Assembly: GCA_021413405.1 (NCBI GenBank)
Contig: JAIOQL010000492.1
Span: 1 to 6,381, forward strand
Source: Leptospira sp.
Lineage (GTDB): Bacteria; Spirochaetota; Leptospiria; Leptospirales; Leptospiraceae
DNA: 6,381 nt
Reading direction: 5' to 3'
Shown: in pieces, positions 1 to 5,965 of the stretch
How the letters are laid out: each line of letters opens with the position of its first letter
Numbering within the stretch: the stretch's first letter is position 1
Notes under the pieces: generated by a model
Told to the model about the DNA's origin: nothing
Database searches by the model: none
What the model saw: the letters and a program-made list of their open reading frames with translations, nothing else
Program-made: the position numbers and the translations under genes

Positions 1-35
1 TGGTGTAGTCAGCAGACTGTTTTGAAAAATAGTCT

Positions 36-1064
36 TTAAATTCTTTCAGGCTCCGCTTCCTTCAAAACGAGATCTGCAAGTGCATCAATAAATGGCGCAT
101 AACAACCCGGAGCGGGAATTCTGTAATAATCCCTTATCCCACTTTCGTATGCAATGTCCCTGAATTGAACACCGATTTCTTCAAGGGTTTCCAGATGATC
201 ACTTACAAAGCTTATAGGATAAATAGCAACTCTCTTGTGCCCGTCTCTTCCGAGTTTTTGCAGCATATCGATTGTATTCGGTTCAGTCCATTTCGAAGGC
301 CCGACCCTCGATTGGAAAGAGAGAAAGGATTCCCCGCGAAACCCTGATTTTCTCAGGAGTTGTAAAAGTGTTTCGACATTGGATTCAACCTGCGTGCGGT
401 ATGGATCTCCTTTCTTTATCAAACGGATCGGTATTCCATGCGCCGAAAAAACGAGAGATACGTTCTGCCAGTCAGGTATCGCCTGATGCACATCGGAATG
501 GAGAAATTCTCCCTGCAAATTGCCGGAAAAATAACCGACGATCAGTTTGTTCAGGGATTCGAGATAATACGCGTCTGAATAGAACGGACCGACCCAGCCT
601 TTTTTACCGGTAGGGTTTACGCCCGTTATCTTTTCTATAATGGAGGCTACGCTCATAGTTGTTGACCTCGAGAAATGAGGGAAGAGCGGGAGAAGTATAT
701 TGTTGATCGAGGGCGTCAGATCATTGCCGCTTAACGTACGAATGTCAGGATACCCGCACGCCATTGTAATATTTACTTCCCATCCTGACCCGGTTTTTTT
801 TTCGAGGGCTGCCCGGAGTGCAAACGCCTGTTTTTCTGTTTCAGAAACAATTGGCGAGCCTCCACCGAATCCCATAGATGCATAGGTCGCAGCCACCCGG
901 GGGGCGCGTTTTAGAGCGATATATCTCGCAAGCCTGAACCTGATGAATTCCGGCAGGGGAAGATCAAATACGAGAGGATCGGTAAAGAGATCGATCAGGA
1001 ATTTTTCTATTTCCCCTGAATTCCGCGGACCACCCAGGTTAATTAATAATACTTTCTTCTTCAA
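36..1064 (-). CDS. hemH: Ferrochelatase (protohaem ferro-lyase)
   Basis: This enzyme inserts ferrous iron into a porphyrin, the last step of haem synthesis (protoporphyrin IX in the classical pathway). The 342-residue protein has the usual family length and is colinear with HemH: the N-terminal strand and loop INLGGP (8-13), then GFGGGSP (65-71), FSAHGIP (206-212) with the presumed catalytic His209, SFQSRVGPSKWTEP (249-262), and FVSDHLETLEEI (286-297) with the conserved His290 and Glu292. There is no signal peptide or membrane helix, so it is cytosolic or membrane-peripheral. The start is TTG at 1062-1064. An in-frame TAA at 1074-1076 leaves only three codons before it, and the next ATG (residue 64) would remove conserved motifs. 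A purine-rich AAGAAG lies just upstream. The gene starts 37 bases after the phosphatase stop on the same strand, so co-transcription is likely. A run of nine A lies at codons 87-91. Function is close to certain; only the start is slightly open. Confidence 0.97.
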   Translation of the reverse strand: MKKKVLLINLGGPRNSGEIEKFLIDLFTDPLVFDLPLPEFIRFRLARYIALKRAPRVAATYASMGFGGGSPIVSETEKQAFALRAALEKKTGSGWEVNITMACGYPDIRTLSGNDLTPSINNILLPLFPHFSRSTTMSVASIIEKITGVNPTGKKGWVGPFYSDAYYLESLNKLIVGYFSGNLQGEFLHSDVHQAIPDWQNVSLVFSAHGIPIRLIKKGDPYRTQVESNVETLLQLLRKSGFRGESFLSFQSRVGPSKWTEPNTIDMLQKLGRDGHKRVAIYPISFVSDHLETLEEIGVQFRDIAYESGIRDYYRIPAPGCYAPFIDALADLVLKEAEPERI

Positions 1065-1101
1065 AATCTTCTTTTATCCCAGGGTAAATTTTTAGTAATT
1101 A

Positions 1102-2613
1102 CTACAATATATCCAGCACAACAAAGGTCAGGTCATCTGCAAATAATTTTGCCCCGGAAAACATTTCCAGTTCCCGGACGAGCTTCCCGGAAAGATCACA
1201 GGCGTTCAGTGAAGAATTTTCTCTGAGAAAATGATAGAGCCTTTCTTCACCATACATTCTTTTATGCCTGTCATTGCATTCAATAACTCCGTCGGTGTAG
1301 ACCAATAGCCTATCTCCCGAATCCATTTTTATTGTTACTTCCTCAAGTCTGATGTCATCGAAAACTCCAATCAGTTTCCCTTTACATCTCAATTCGCTGA
1401 TCTCTCCCAGGTTCCTTCTGTGGAGAATCGGACGTATGTGGCCTGCATTCGCAAAGTGAAATGTTTTTTCAACCATGTCGAATTCTCCATAGATTGCAGT
1501 GAGATAATAGCCCTTTGCAGTGTGTCGCACAATTTCCGAATTCAAAAGTTCAAGTGTTTTCTTTGGAGAATGGGATTTGCCGAATAAATTTCGCAAAACC
1601 ATCCTCGTTACTGAAGACAGAAATGCACCGGAAATTCCATGCCCGCTAACATCAGAAATGAAAATGCCCAAACGGTTGTCCACAGACGTATTAAAGTCAT
1701 AAAAATCCCCGCCGACCTTGTCCATCGGAATGTAAACTGCATGAAGATCTACTTCTGTGAATTCCGGCAGTTTCTCAGGGAAAAGTTTTGAGTGCAGAAT
1801 TCTCGCCATATCAAGATCTTTTTCAATGGAAAGATTGCGCTTCCTGAGTTCCTTCTCTTTGAGTTCAATCATCTCCATTAAATATTCTGTGCGCCAGGAT
1901 TTATGATAAAGCACAGAATAGCTGATCAGTGAAATTGAAAAGATGAGACCAAATGCTCCCTGTCTCCAGAAATGGTAAATCCCGAACATCGGGAGAAGAT
2001 TGTTTGTAATGATAACGCTCAGAAAGCCTACAAACACTGCAATCAGTATCAGCAATGCCCGGCGCTTGTTGTGAATATCCGATTCATGAATATAATTTCT
2101 GACCATATTGACGATTCCATAAACAAATGGGATTACAACAAAAGCCGTAGTAAAAATATAATGTATTCCTTTCGAATACTCTTTTATCAGAACACCATTT
2201 TCAAGTCTCAGCTCCCTTTTTAGTGTTTCGAATTGAACCGGGTCTGCAAATTTATAAATCGTATGAAAAGTAAAATAGAATCCAAGGATGAAGTAGGCGA
2301 TTTCATGTTTTTCAAATTTCGCCTTATCGTTAATTATATACTTTGTGAAGAGGTAAAATGCGAGACCGATATACGCATTGTTTGGAATGACCCAGTAATA
2401 ATAATATGCCGGAATTATAGGAACATATACAGTGAAGACAAGAACGGACATCCAGATGAAAATCAGATAAAGGAAAAACGATAACCATAAATTGACTTTG
2501 CTTTTCCGGTTATGAAGATAAACAACGATGCAAAGAATAAAAAGCAGAACTGTTGTTGAGATCCACATCAGTTCAAAAATTCCTATCTCAACACGCTTAC
2601 TTAGAAATTCCAT
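1102..2613 (-). CDS. Membrane-bound PP2C-type (RsbU/SpoIIE) serine/threonine phosphatase with seven-helix N-terminal sensor
   Basis: The 503-residue protein has two parts. Residues 1-237 hold about seven hydrophobic segments (near 17-35, 44-63, 75-94, 105-122, 152-171, 185-207 and 218-236), probably a membrane sensor. A charged helical linker (242-275) follows. Residues 280-503 form a PPM/PP2C phosphatase of the RsbU/SpoIIE type: GGDFYDF (301-307) with Asp303, SDVSGHG (320-326) with Asp321, NAGH (389-392), YTDGV (439-443) with Asp441, and ADDLT (492-496). These are the expected metal-binding aspartates, so the enzyme should be active. Known relatives dephosphorylate STAS-type anti-anti-sigma factors in partner-switching cascades; no such partner is encoded in the window. 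The start is uncertain. ATG 2613 has AAAGG directly abutting it, too close for normal ribosome binding. The second Met (residue 17) has AGGA 12 bases upstream. An in-frame TGA lies nine codons before ATG 2613. hemH follows after 37 bases. Confidence 0.92.
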   Translation of the reverse strand: MEFLSKRVEIGIFELMWISTTVLLFILCIVVYLHNRKSKVNLWLSFFLYLIFIWMSVLVFTVYVPIIPAYYYYWVIPNNAYIGLAFYLFTKYIINDKAKFEKHEIAYFILGFYFTFHTIYKFADPVQFETLKRELRLENGVLIKEYSKGIHYIFTTAFVVIPFVYGIVNMVRNYIHESDIHNKRRALLILIAVFVGFLSVIITNNLLPMFGIYHFWRQGAFGLIFSISLISYSVLYHKSWRTEYLMEMIELKEKELRKRNLSIEKDLDMARILHSKLFPEKLPEFTEVDLHAVYIPMDKVGGDFYDFNTSVDNRLGIFISDVSGHGISGAFLSSVTRMVLRNLFGKSHSPKKTLELLNSEIVRHTAKGYYLTAIYGEFDMVEKTFHFANAGHIRPILHRRNLGEISELRCKGKLIGVFDDIRLEEVTIKMDSGDRLLVYTDGVIECNDRHKRMYGEERLYHFLRENSSLNACDLSGKLVRELEMFSGAKLFADDLTFVVLDIL

Positions 2614-2640
2614 CCTTTGTTCAAATGCCAGAAAGTTTCA

Positions 2641-2674
2641 TCCTGTTCAACGATTATTATTCGCCAGAACAGGA
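2641..2674. promoter_or_regulatory. Operator-like or leader-hairpin inverted repeat upstream of the phosphatase gene
   Basis: TCCTGTTC (2641-2648) and its exact reverse complement GAACAGGA (2667-2674) flank an 18-base A/T-rich spacer, 27 bases before the phosphatase ATG. On the minus strand the spacer contains AATAATAAT, which could act as a -10 element, but I find no good -35. The repeat could be a protein-binding site over a promoter, or an 8-bp stem in the leader RNA. The pattern is seen; the role is inferred. Confidence 0.4.
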
Positions 2675-2743
2675 AGCGGAAATTTGGATGCGACATAGTT
2701 TCTGGCCCGGTTTCGTGATGTTTTTATTAAGGGCAGCTCTCAC

Positions 2744-2770
2744 TGAATTTTTTCTTTCAGAAAAAATTCA
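2744..2770. repeat. Perfect 12-bp A/T-rich hairpin with 3-base loop
   Basis: TGAATTTTTTCT (2744-2755) is followed by the loop TTC and then the exact complement AGAAAAAATTCA (2759-2770). It lies between thiC and the phosphatase gene. Neither strand has a run of T after the stem, so it is not a textbook intrinsic terminator, although the U-rich arm is inside the stem. It may end or stabilise the thiC transcript, or form one end of the neighbouring palindromic block. Confidence 0.55.
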
Positions 2771-2856
2771 CCTCGAACGGGCTGCTCCGGAGTCCGCTTC
2801 GCTCCCGTCCCGCCCGGAGCGGGACCAGGTCCTTTGCATCCCTGCTGCGGGATCCG
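2771..2856. repeat. G+C-rich palindromic block, possible dispersed intergenic repeat
   Basis: About 58 of the 80 bases at 2771-2850 are G or C, far above the neighbouring genes. Several inverted repeats are nested here. GTCCCGC (2807-2813) and GCGGGAC (2819-2825) form a perfect 7-bp stem with a 5-base loop. GCTCCGG (2784-2790) pairs with CCGGAGC (2814-2820) in an alternative fold. ATCCC (2838-2842) pairs with GGGAT (2849-2853). No convincing gene is present on either strand. The composition and mutually exclusive stems resemble REP-like or RNA-structural intergenic repeats; whether copies exist elsewhere cannot be seen here. Confidence 0.5.
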
Positions 2857-2885
2857 GAAAACATTTGTGCAATTGCTAACGCTTC

Positions 2886-2907
2886 CGCTCAGGCGAAGTC
2901 GCTCAGG
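2886..2907. repeat. 8-base direct repeat CGCTCAGG across the thiC stop codon
   Basis: CGCTCAGG occurs at 2886-2893 and again at 2900-2907, six bases apart. The second copy contains the thiC stop codon (TGA on the minus strand, 2903-2905). It may mark the edge of the palindromic intergenic block, or it may be chance in a G+C-rich patch. Confidence 0.35.
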
Positions 2908-4525
2908 TTTTTATGTATAACTCCCCGCCACTCCCCTTGAATTCTTCCGATTTCTCTGCCATCCCCTTCTCTACTGCTTCGAGTTCAGAATATCCGTTCT
3001 TTTCTGCATACTCCCGGACATCCTGGGTGATTTTCATAGAACAAAAATGTGGACCGCACATAGAACAAAAATGCGCTTCTTTCATCCGGTCCTGGGGAAG
3101 GGTTTCATCATGAAATGATTTTGCGGTTTCCGGATCAAGTGAAAGCTTGAACTGATCATCCCATCTGAATTCAAAGCGGGCTTTACTCAAGAGATCATCA
3201 CGTTCTCTTGCTCCAGGATGACCCTTTGCAAGATCCGCTGCGTGGGCGGCTATTTTATATGTGATCACCCCGGTTTTCACATCCTCTTTGTCAGGTAATC
3301 CCAAATGTTCTTTCGGTGTTACATAGCACAACATAGCAGTTCCGAACCAGCCGATCATTGCTGCACCAATCCCGGAGGTGATATGGTCATAACCCGGGGC
3401 TATGTCAGTCACGAGAGGGCCTAACGTATAAAACGGAGCCTCGTGGCAGACTTCAAGCTGCCTGTCCATATTCTCCTTGATCAGATGCATCGGGACATGT
3501 CCCGGACCTTCAATCATAACCTGCACATCGTGTTTCCATGCAATTTTTGTGAGTTCGCCTAACGTTTCAAGTTCCCCGAATTGAGCTGCATCATTTGCAT
3601 CAGCAGTACAACCCGGACGCAACCCGTCGCCCAGAGAAAATGAAATGTCATATCTCTTCATTATTTCACAGATGTCTTCAAAATGTGTGTATAAAAAACT
3701 TTCCTTATGATGGGAAAGACACCATTTTGCCATGATAGATCCGCCACGCGATACAATGCCCGTTATTCTTTTCGCGGTGAGGGGCACATACCTCAAAAGC
3801 ACTCCCGCGTGAATTGTGAAATAATCAACCCCCTGCTCTGCCTGCTCAATTAATGTATCCCTGTAGATTTCCCAGGTGAGCTCCTCTGCTTTTCCATTCA
3901 CTTTTTCCAGAGCCTGGTAAATCGGAACCGTGCCTATCGGAACCGGAGAATTGCGGATGATCCATTCTCTTGTTTCATGAATGTTTTTACCGGTTGATAG
4001 ATCCATTACAGTATCCGCACCCCATTTGACCGACCATTGAAGCTTTTCTACTTCTTCTTCGATCGAAGAAGAGATCACAGAATTCCCTATGTTCGCATTT
4101 ACCTTCACAAGAAAATTCCTGCCTATGATCATCGGTTCCAGTTCAGTATGATTGATATTTGCCGGAATGATCGCCCTGCCACGTGCTATTTCAGATCTGA
4201 CAAATTCAGGATCAATACCTTCGCGAAGAGCAACAAATTTCATTTCCTCCGTGATTTCGCCAATCTTTGCATAATGCATCTGAGAAAAATTTTTATCTCC
4301 GCGGGCCTTTCTCTTCTTTATCCATTCCACCCTACGTTTCGGAATCCCGTTCTTCGGATCAAACCCGATTGGCCCCTCCGTATTATACAGATCAATTTTT
4401 GTGTTATTTGAAAGTATAATGCATTTCTTTGGAATTTCATGATCCTCAATGGAAAAAGATTCTTTCAGAACATTTTCTCTCGCGAGAGTTTGTGGGATGT
4501 TAAATGAATTTGATGATTGATTCAT
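2903..4525 (-). CDS. thiC: Phosphomethylpyrimidine synthase (HMP-P synthase), radical SAM enzyme
   Basis: ThiC turns 5-aminoimidazole ribotide into hydroxymethylpyrimidine phosphate, the pyrimidine half of thiamine, in the cytosol. With the start chosen here the protein has 540 residues. It carries the ThiC-specific C-terminal cluster motif CSMCGPHFC with Cys487, Cys490 and Cys495 (C-X2-C-X4-C), which binds the [4Fe-4S] cluster that cleaves SAM. The core blocks SRGGSIMAKWC, GDGLRPG, EGPGHVPMH and GPLVTDIAPGYDHI are intact. It is shorter than E. coli ThiC (631) mainly at the N-terminus. I place the start at ATG 4523-4525, not at ATG 4544-4546: AAGGA (4534-4538) lies eight bases before the former, while nothing resembling a ribosome-binding site precedes the latter. 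A TPP riboswitch and a promoter lie directly upstream, so the gene should be repressed by thiamine pyrophosphate. No other thiamine gene is in the window. Confidence 0.97.
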   Translation of the reverse strand: MNQSSNSFNIPQTLARENVLKESFSIEDHEIPKKCIILSNNTKIDLYNTEGPIGFDPKNGIPKRRVEWIKKRKARGDKNFSQMHYAKIGEITEEMKFVALREGIDPEFVRSEIARGRAIIPANINHTELEPMIIGRNFLVKVNANIGNSVISSSIEEEVEKLQWSVKWGADTVMDLSTGKNIHETREWIIRNSPVPIGTVPIYQALEKVNGKAEELTWEIYRDTLIEQAEQGVDYFTIHAGVLLRYVPLTAKRITGIVSRGGSIMAKWCLSHHKESFLYTHFEDICEIMKRYDISFSLGDGLRPGCTADANDAAQFGELETLGELTKIAWKHDVQVMIEGPGHVPMHLIKENMDRQLEVCHEAPFYTLGPLVTDIAPGYDHITSGIGAAMIGWFGTAMLCYVTPKEHLGLPDKEDVKTGVITYKIAAHAADLAKGHPGARERDDLLSKARFEFRWDDQFKLSLDPETAKSFHDETLPQDRMKEAHFCSMCGPHFCSMKITQDVREYAEKNGYSELEAVEKGMAEKSEEFKGSGGELYIKT

Positions 4526-4533
4526 ATACGCCG

Positions 4534-4538
4534 TCCTT
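4534..4538 (-). promoter_or_regulatory. Ribosome-binding site that decides the thiC start
   Basis: AAGGA ends eight bases before ATG 4525 and supports this as the thiC start. It sits in the loop of a possible CCG/CGG mini-stem. The overlapping AGGAC (4533-4537) is complementary to GUCCU in the riboswitch P3 stem (4657-4661), so it could be masked when the aptamer is not folded or when alternative folds form. The pairing is seen; its regulatory role is inferred. Confidence 0.6.
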
Positions 4539-4579
4539 CGGTGCATGCACTATTGTCGGCCGGAGATTGAATAGCAGAT

Positions 4580-4672
4580 CCGTTTTCCTACGCAAGTATA
4601 AACTCGATCAGGTTCCGGGGTCTATCTCAGCCCTGCTCTTTCCCGGAGAAAAGCTCAGGACACCCCCAACGG
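4580..4672 (-). ncRNA. TPP riboswitch (thi box) aptamer controlling thiC
   Basis: The 93-base element contains the diagnostic thi-box blocks in order on the minus strand: CUGAGA (4630-4625), ACCUGAUC (4613-4606) and GCGUAGG (4593-4587). The stems fold as expected. P1 is CCGUU (4672-4668) with AACGG (4584-4580). P2 is GGGGU (4666-4662) with ACCCC (4621-4617). P3 is GUCCUG (4661-4656) with CAGGGC (4635-4630). P3a is capped by a UCCG loop (4647-4644). P5 is CGAGU with ACUUG. It binds thiamine pyrophosphate. Between the aptamer and thiC there is no stem followed by a U run, so control of translation is more likely than termination. The promoter places the transcript start only a few bases before P1. 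Confidence 0.96.
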
Positions 4673-4680
4673 CCAGTTTC

Positions 4681-4709
4681 ATTTAAACAGTTACTGGTAA
4701 ACGAGTCAA
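4681..4709 (-). promoter_or_regulatory. Sigma70-type promoter for the TPP riboswitch-thiC transcript
   Basis: On the minus strand TTGACT (4709-4704) matches the -35 consensus at five of six bases. After a 17-base spacer, TTAAAT (4686-4681) matches the -10 consensus at four of six. The predicted start is near 4674, just ahead of the first paired base of the aptamer at 4672. That fit between promoter and aptamer is strong support. The promoter begins 28 bases after the omptin-like gene ends, so thiC does not need read-through. Confidence 0.75.
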
Positions 4710-4736
4710 GGCTTATTCAAAGAGAAGGCTATCGGT

Positions 4737-5852
4737 TCACTCCGCAGGTTTGATATTCTTGCTTTCATCGTCTGAAGGTAAAATTTGTTTTATCGGTTCA
4801 CTTGAATCCGGAATCTTCACAGGCTGGTGTTTTGTATCGTCCGGGGCGGTAACTTTAGGAGAAGTGTTGAAATTTATGAACGCACTGAATTCAATTCCTG
4901 ATTCTTTCGTTGTAACATAGTTTCCGTAATCGCCTGCATAATTTGAAAGTATATCAGAAGAAGTGTAACCGCCTTTTGTTCTGAACGAACCTCTCGTAAA
5001 GAGTCTATGACCATACAATCCTATTTTTAGAAAAACTTCCGGTGTATATTTATAGGTATATTCCAGCTTGTATATAAACCCTGGCCCACCGGTGTATGAA
5101 ATAAAATTTACGCCTCTCTGGTAGTGAAAATCACGCGAATTATTCAGGCCAATTATGAACTGGAATGATGCTTCAAGCGAAAACTTTTCCCGTGAAAAAA
5201 TGTATCCGAGTCCGAATGGGAATTCGATTACACTGTTCGAATAGGATAGTCCAAGCCCGATCGGGCCATAAAAAACGGGACTCGATGCTACATACTGAAT
5301 TACGTCATAAAGATAAAATTTGAAATAGGAATATTTGATTCCTCCCAGCAGGAATATCCCGTTATTGTTTATTCCTGGATCAGGAGATGCATCACCAAGA
5401 TAATACCTGAGTTCAGCTGCAGCACTGTACTCGTACATCGAAGATCTTCCCTTCCCGTCTGCGAAATTTTGCGTCCCCGTAAAGGTATTTGCCGTATCGT
5501 GCAGACTCCAGTCCCGGGTATCAAGCTTTGCACCGTTTTCCGTCGAATTGGCGCGAAGGAAAAAATCCTCATCTCTTGCTCCGCCGGAGTTTACATATCC
5601 CCCCGTTGTTGTGTATTTTCCTTTGATTAAAAATTTATTCTTCCTGTAGGAACCATCAATTCCTGCATAATTATAATTACGCAAATATGTAATTCGCGAC
5701 CCTCCGCGGATGCCGGACAGATTTGCATATTTATTGCCTGTTTCGAAAACATGCTCGCCCTCATTTCTTCCTCCTATTACGGAAAGGGATGTTTGCGTGA
5801 AGACCGGAATTACCGGAATAACAATTAACAAAATAACGAAAAAATTGAACAC
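4737..5852 (-). CDS. Omptin-family-like outer-membrane protease (beta-barrel) with C-terminal tail
   Basis: The 371-residue protein starts with a hydrophobic segment (2-18), a likely signal peptide with no basic residue before it. The body (21-329) is rich in alternating aromatic strands, as in an outer-membrane beta-barrel. Compared from memory with E. coli OmpT, the order of segments agrees: GGRNEGEHVFE (27-37) with the first omptin strand, SRITY (52-56) with SQLDW, then GGARDEDFF (90-98) with the OmpT segment holding Asp83 and Asp85, giving Asp94 and Asp96. RDFHY (240-244) matches OmpT Asp210-x-His212, giving Asp241 and His243. The barrel appears to end at FINF (325-328), followed by a 43-residue Pro/Asp/Lys-rich tail absent from OmpT. 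The OmpT residues that bind LPS are not evident. The start is GTG 5852 with no good ribosome-binding site; an in-frame TAA lies upstream. Family membership is probable and proteolysis is inferred; a porin-like or non-catalytic barrel is the alternative. Confidence 0.75.
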   Translation of the reverse strand: MFNFFVILLIVIPVIPVFTQTSLSVIGGRNEGEHVFETGNKYANLSGIRGGSRITYLRNYNYAGIDGSYRKNKFLIKGKYTTTGGYVNSGGARDEDFFLRANSTENGAKLDTRDWSLHDTANTFTGTQNFADGKGRSSMYEYSAAAELRYYLGDASPDPGINNNGIFLLGGIKYSYFKFYLYDVIQYVASSPVFYGPIGLGLSYSNSVIEFPFGLGYIFSREKFSLEASFQFIIGLNNSRDFHYQRGVNFISYTGGPGFIYKLEYTYKYTPEVFLKIGLYGHRLFTRGSFRTKGGYTSSDILSNYAGDYGNYVTTKESGIEFSAFINFNTSPKVTAPDDTKHQPVKIPDSSEPIKQILPSDDESKNIKPAE

Positions 5853-5861
5853 CCTAACGGG

Positions 5862-5867
5862 TTTATA
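5862..5867 (-). promoter_or_regulatory. Possible -10 element just before the omptin-like gene
   Basis: TATAAA on the minus strand (5867-5862) lies nine bases before the GTG start codon. If it is the -10 hexamer, transcription would start at about 5855 and the message would be nearly leaderless, consistent with the absence of a usable ribosome-binding site. I find only a weak -35 (TTCTTT at a 17-base spacing). Confidence 0.3.
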
Positions 5868-5903
5868 TTGAGTGCAAAAACTGTAAAGAATCCTTTATCA
5901 GGA

Positions 5904-5924
5904 GGGGTGAAATGATTTCACCCC
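5904..5924. terminator. Perfect 9-bp hairpin between the DUF1564 and omptin-like genes
   Basis: GGGGTGAAA (5904-5912), loop TGA, and TTTCACCCC (5916-5924) form an uninterrupted stem 42 bases after the DUF1564 stop codon. It is G+C-rich at the base, but no T run follows directly on the minus strand (TCCTGAT follows), so it is a weak intrinsic terminator candidate. It could instead be a transcript-end stabiliser or a binding site upstream of the omptin-like gene. Confidence 0.45.
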
Positions 5925-5965
5925 AATTCAGATTTTTACAGGCTGGAAGGGACGTGTGAATGCAA

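Noticed and set aside
14..35. Inverted repeat AGACT/AGTCT directly after the hemH stop codon
   Set aside because: Only five pairs with a 12-base loop and no T run on the minus strand; too weak to call a terminator.
111..115. DTRDW region (about residues 111-115 of the omptin-like protein) as the catalytic Asp pair
   Set aside because: Its spacing gives D-x-x-D, not D-x-D, and the GGARDEDFF segment fits the OmpT site much better. The positions listed are protein residues (around base 5510-5522).
2621..2641. Six-codon upstream frame (MKLSGI) ending just before the phosphatase start
   Set aside because: Too short to judge, with no ribosome-binding site at a proper distance; likely chance.
2757..2864. 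Minus-strand frame of 35 codons from ATG 2864 through the palindromic block
   Set aside because: No ribosome-binding site, highly Arg/Ser-rich product dictated by the repeat composition, and no recognisable family.
2553..2879. Open frame of 108 codons on the + strand across the phosphatase start and the intergenic block
   Set aside because: It overlaps the phosphatase N-terminus, has no ribosome-binding site, and its second half is just the G+C-rich palindromes in translation.
4037..4411. Long + strand frame of 124 codons inside thiC
   Set aside because: Lies wholly opposite the conserved thiC coding sequence and has no family features.
5369..5572. Minus-strand frame of 67 codons inside the omptin-like gene
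   Set aside because: Out-of-frame shadow of the barrel gene with no ribosome-binding site or recognisable motif.
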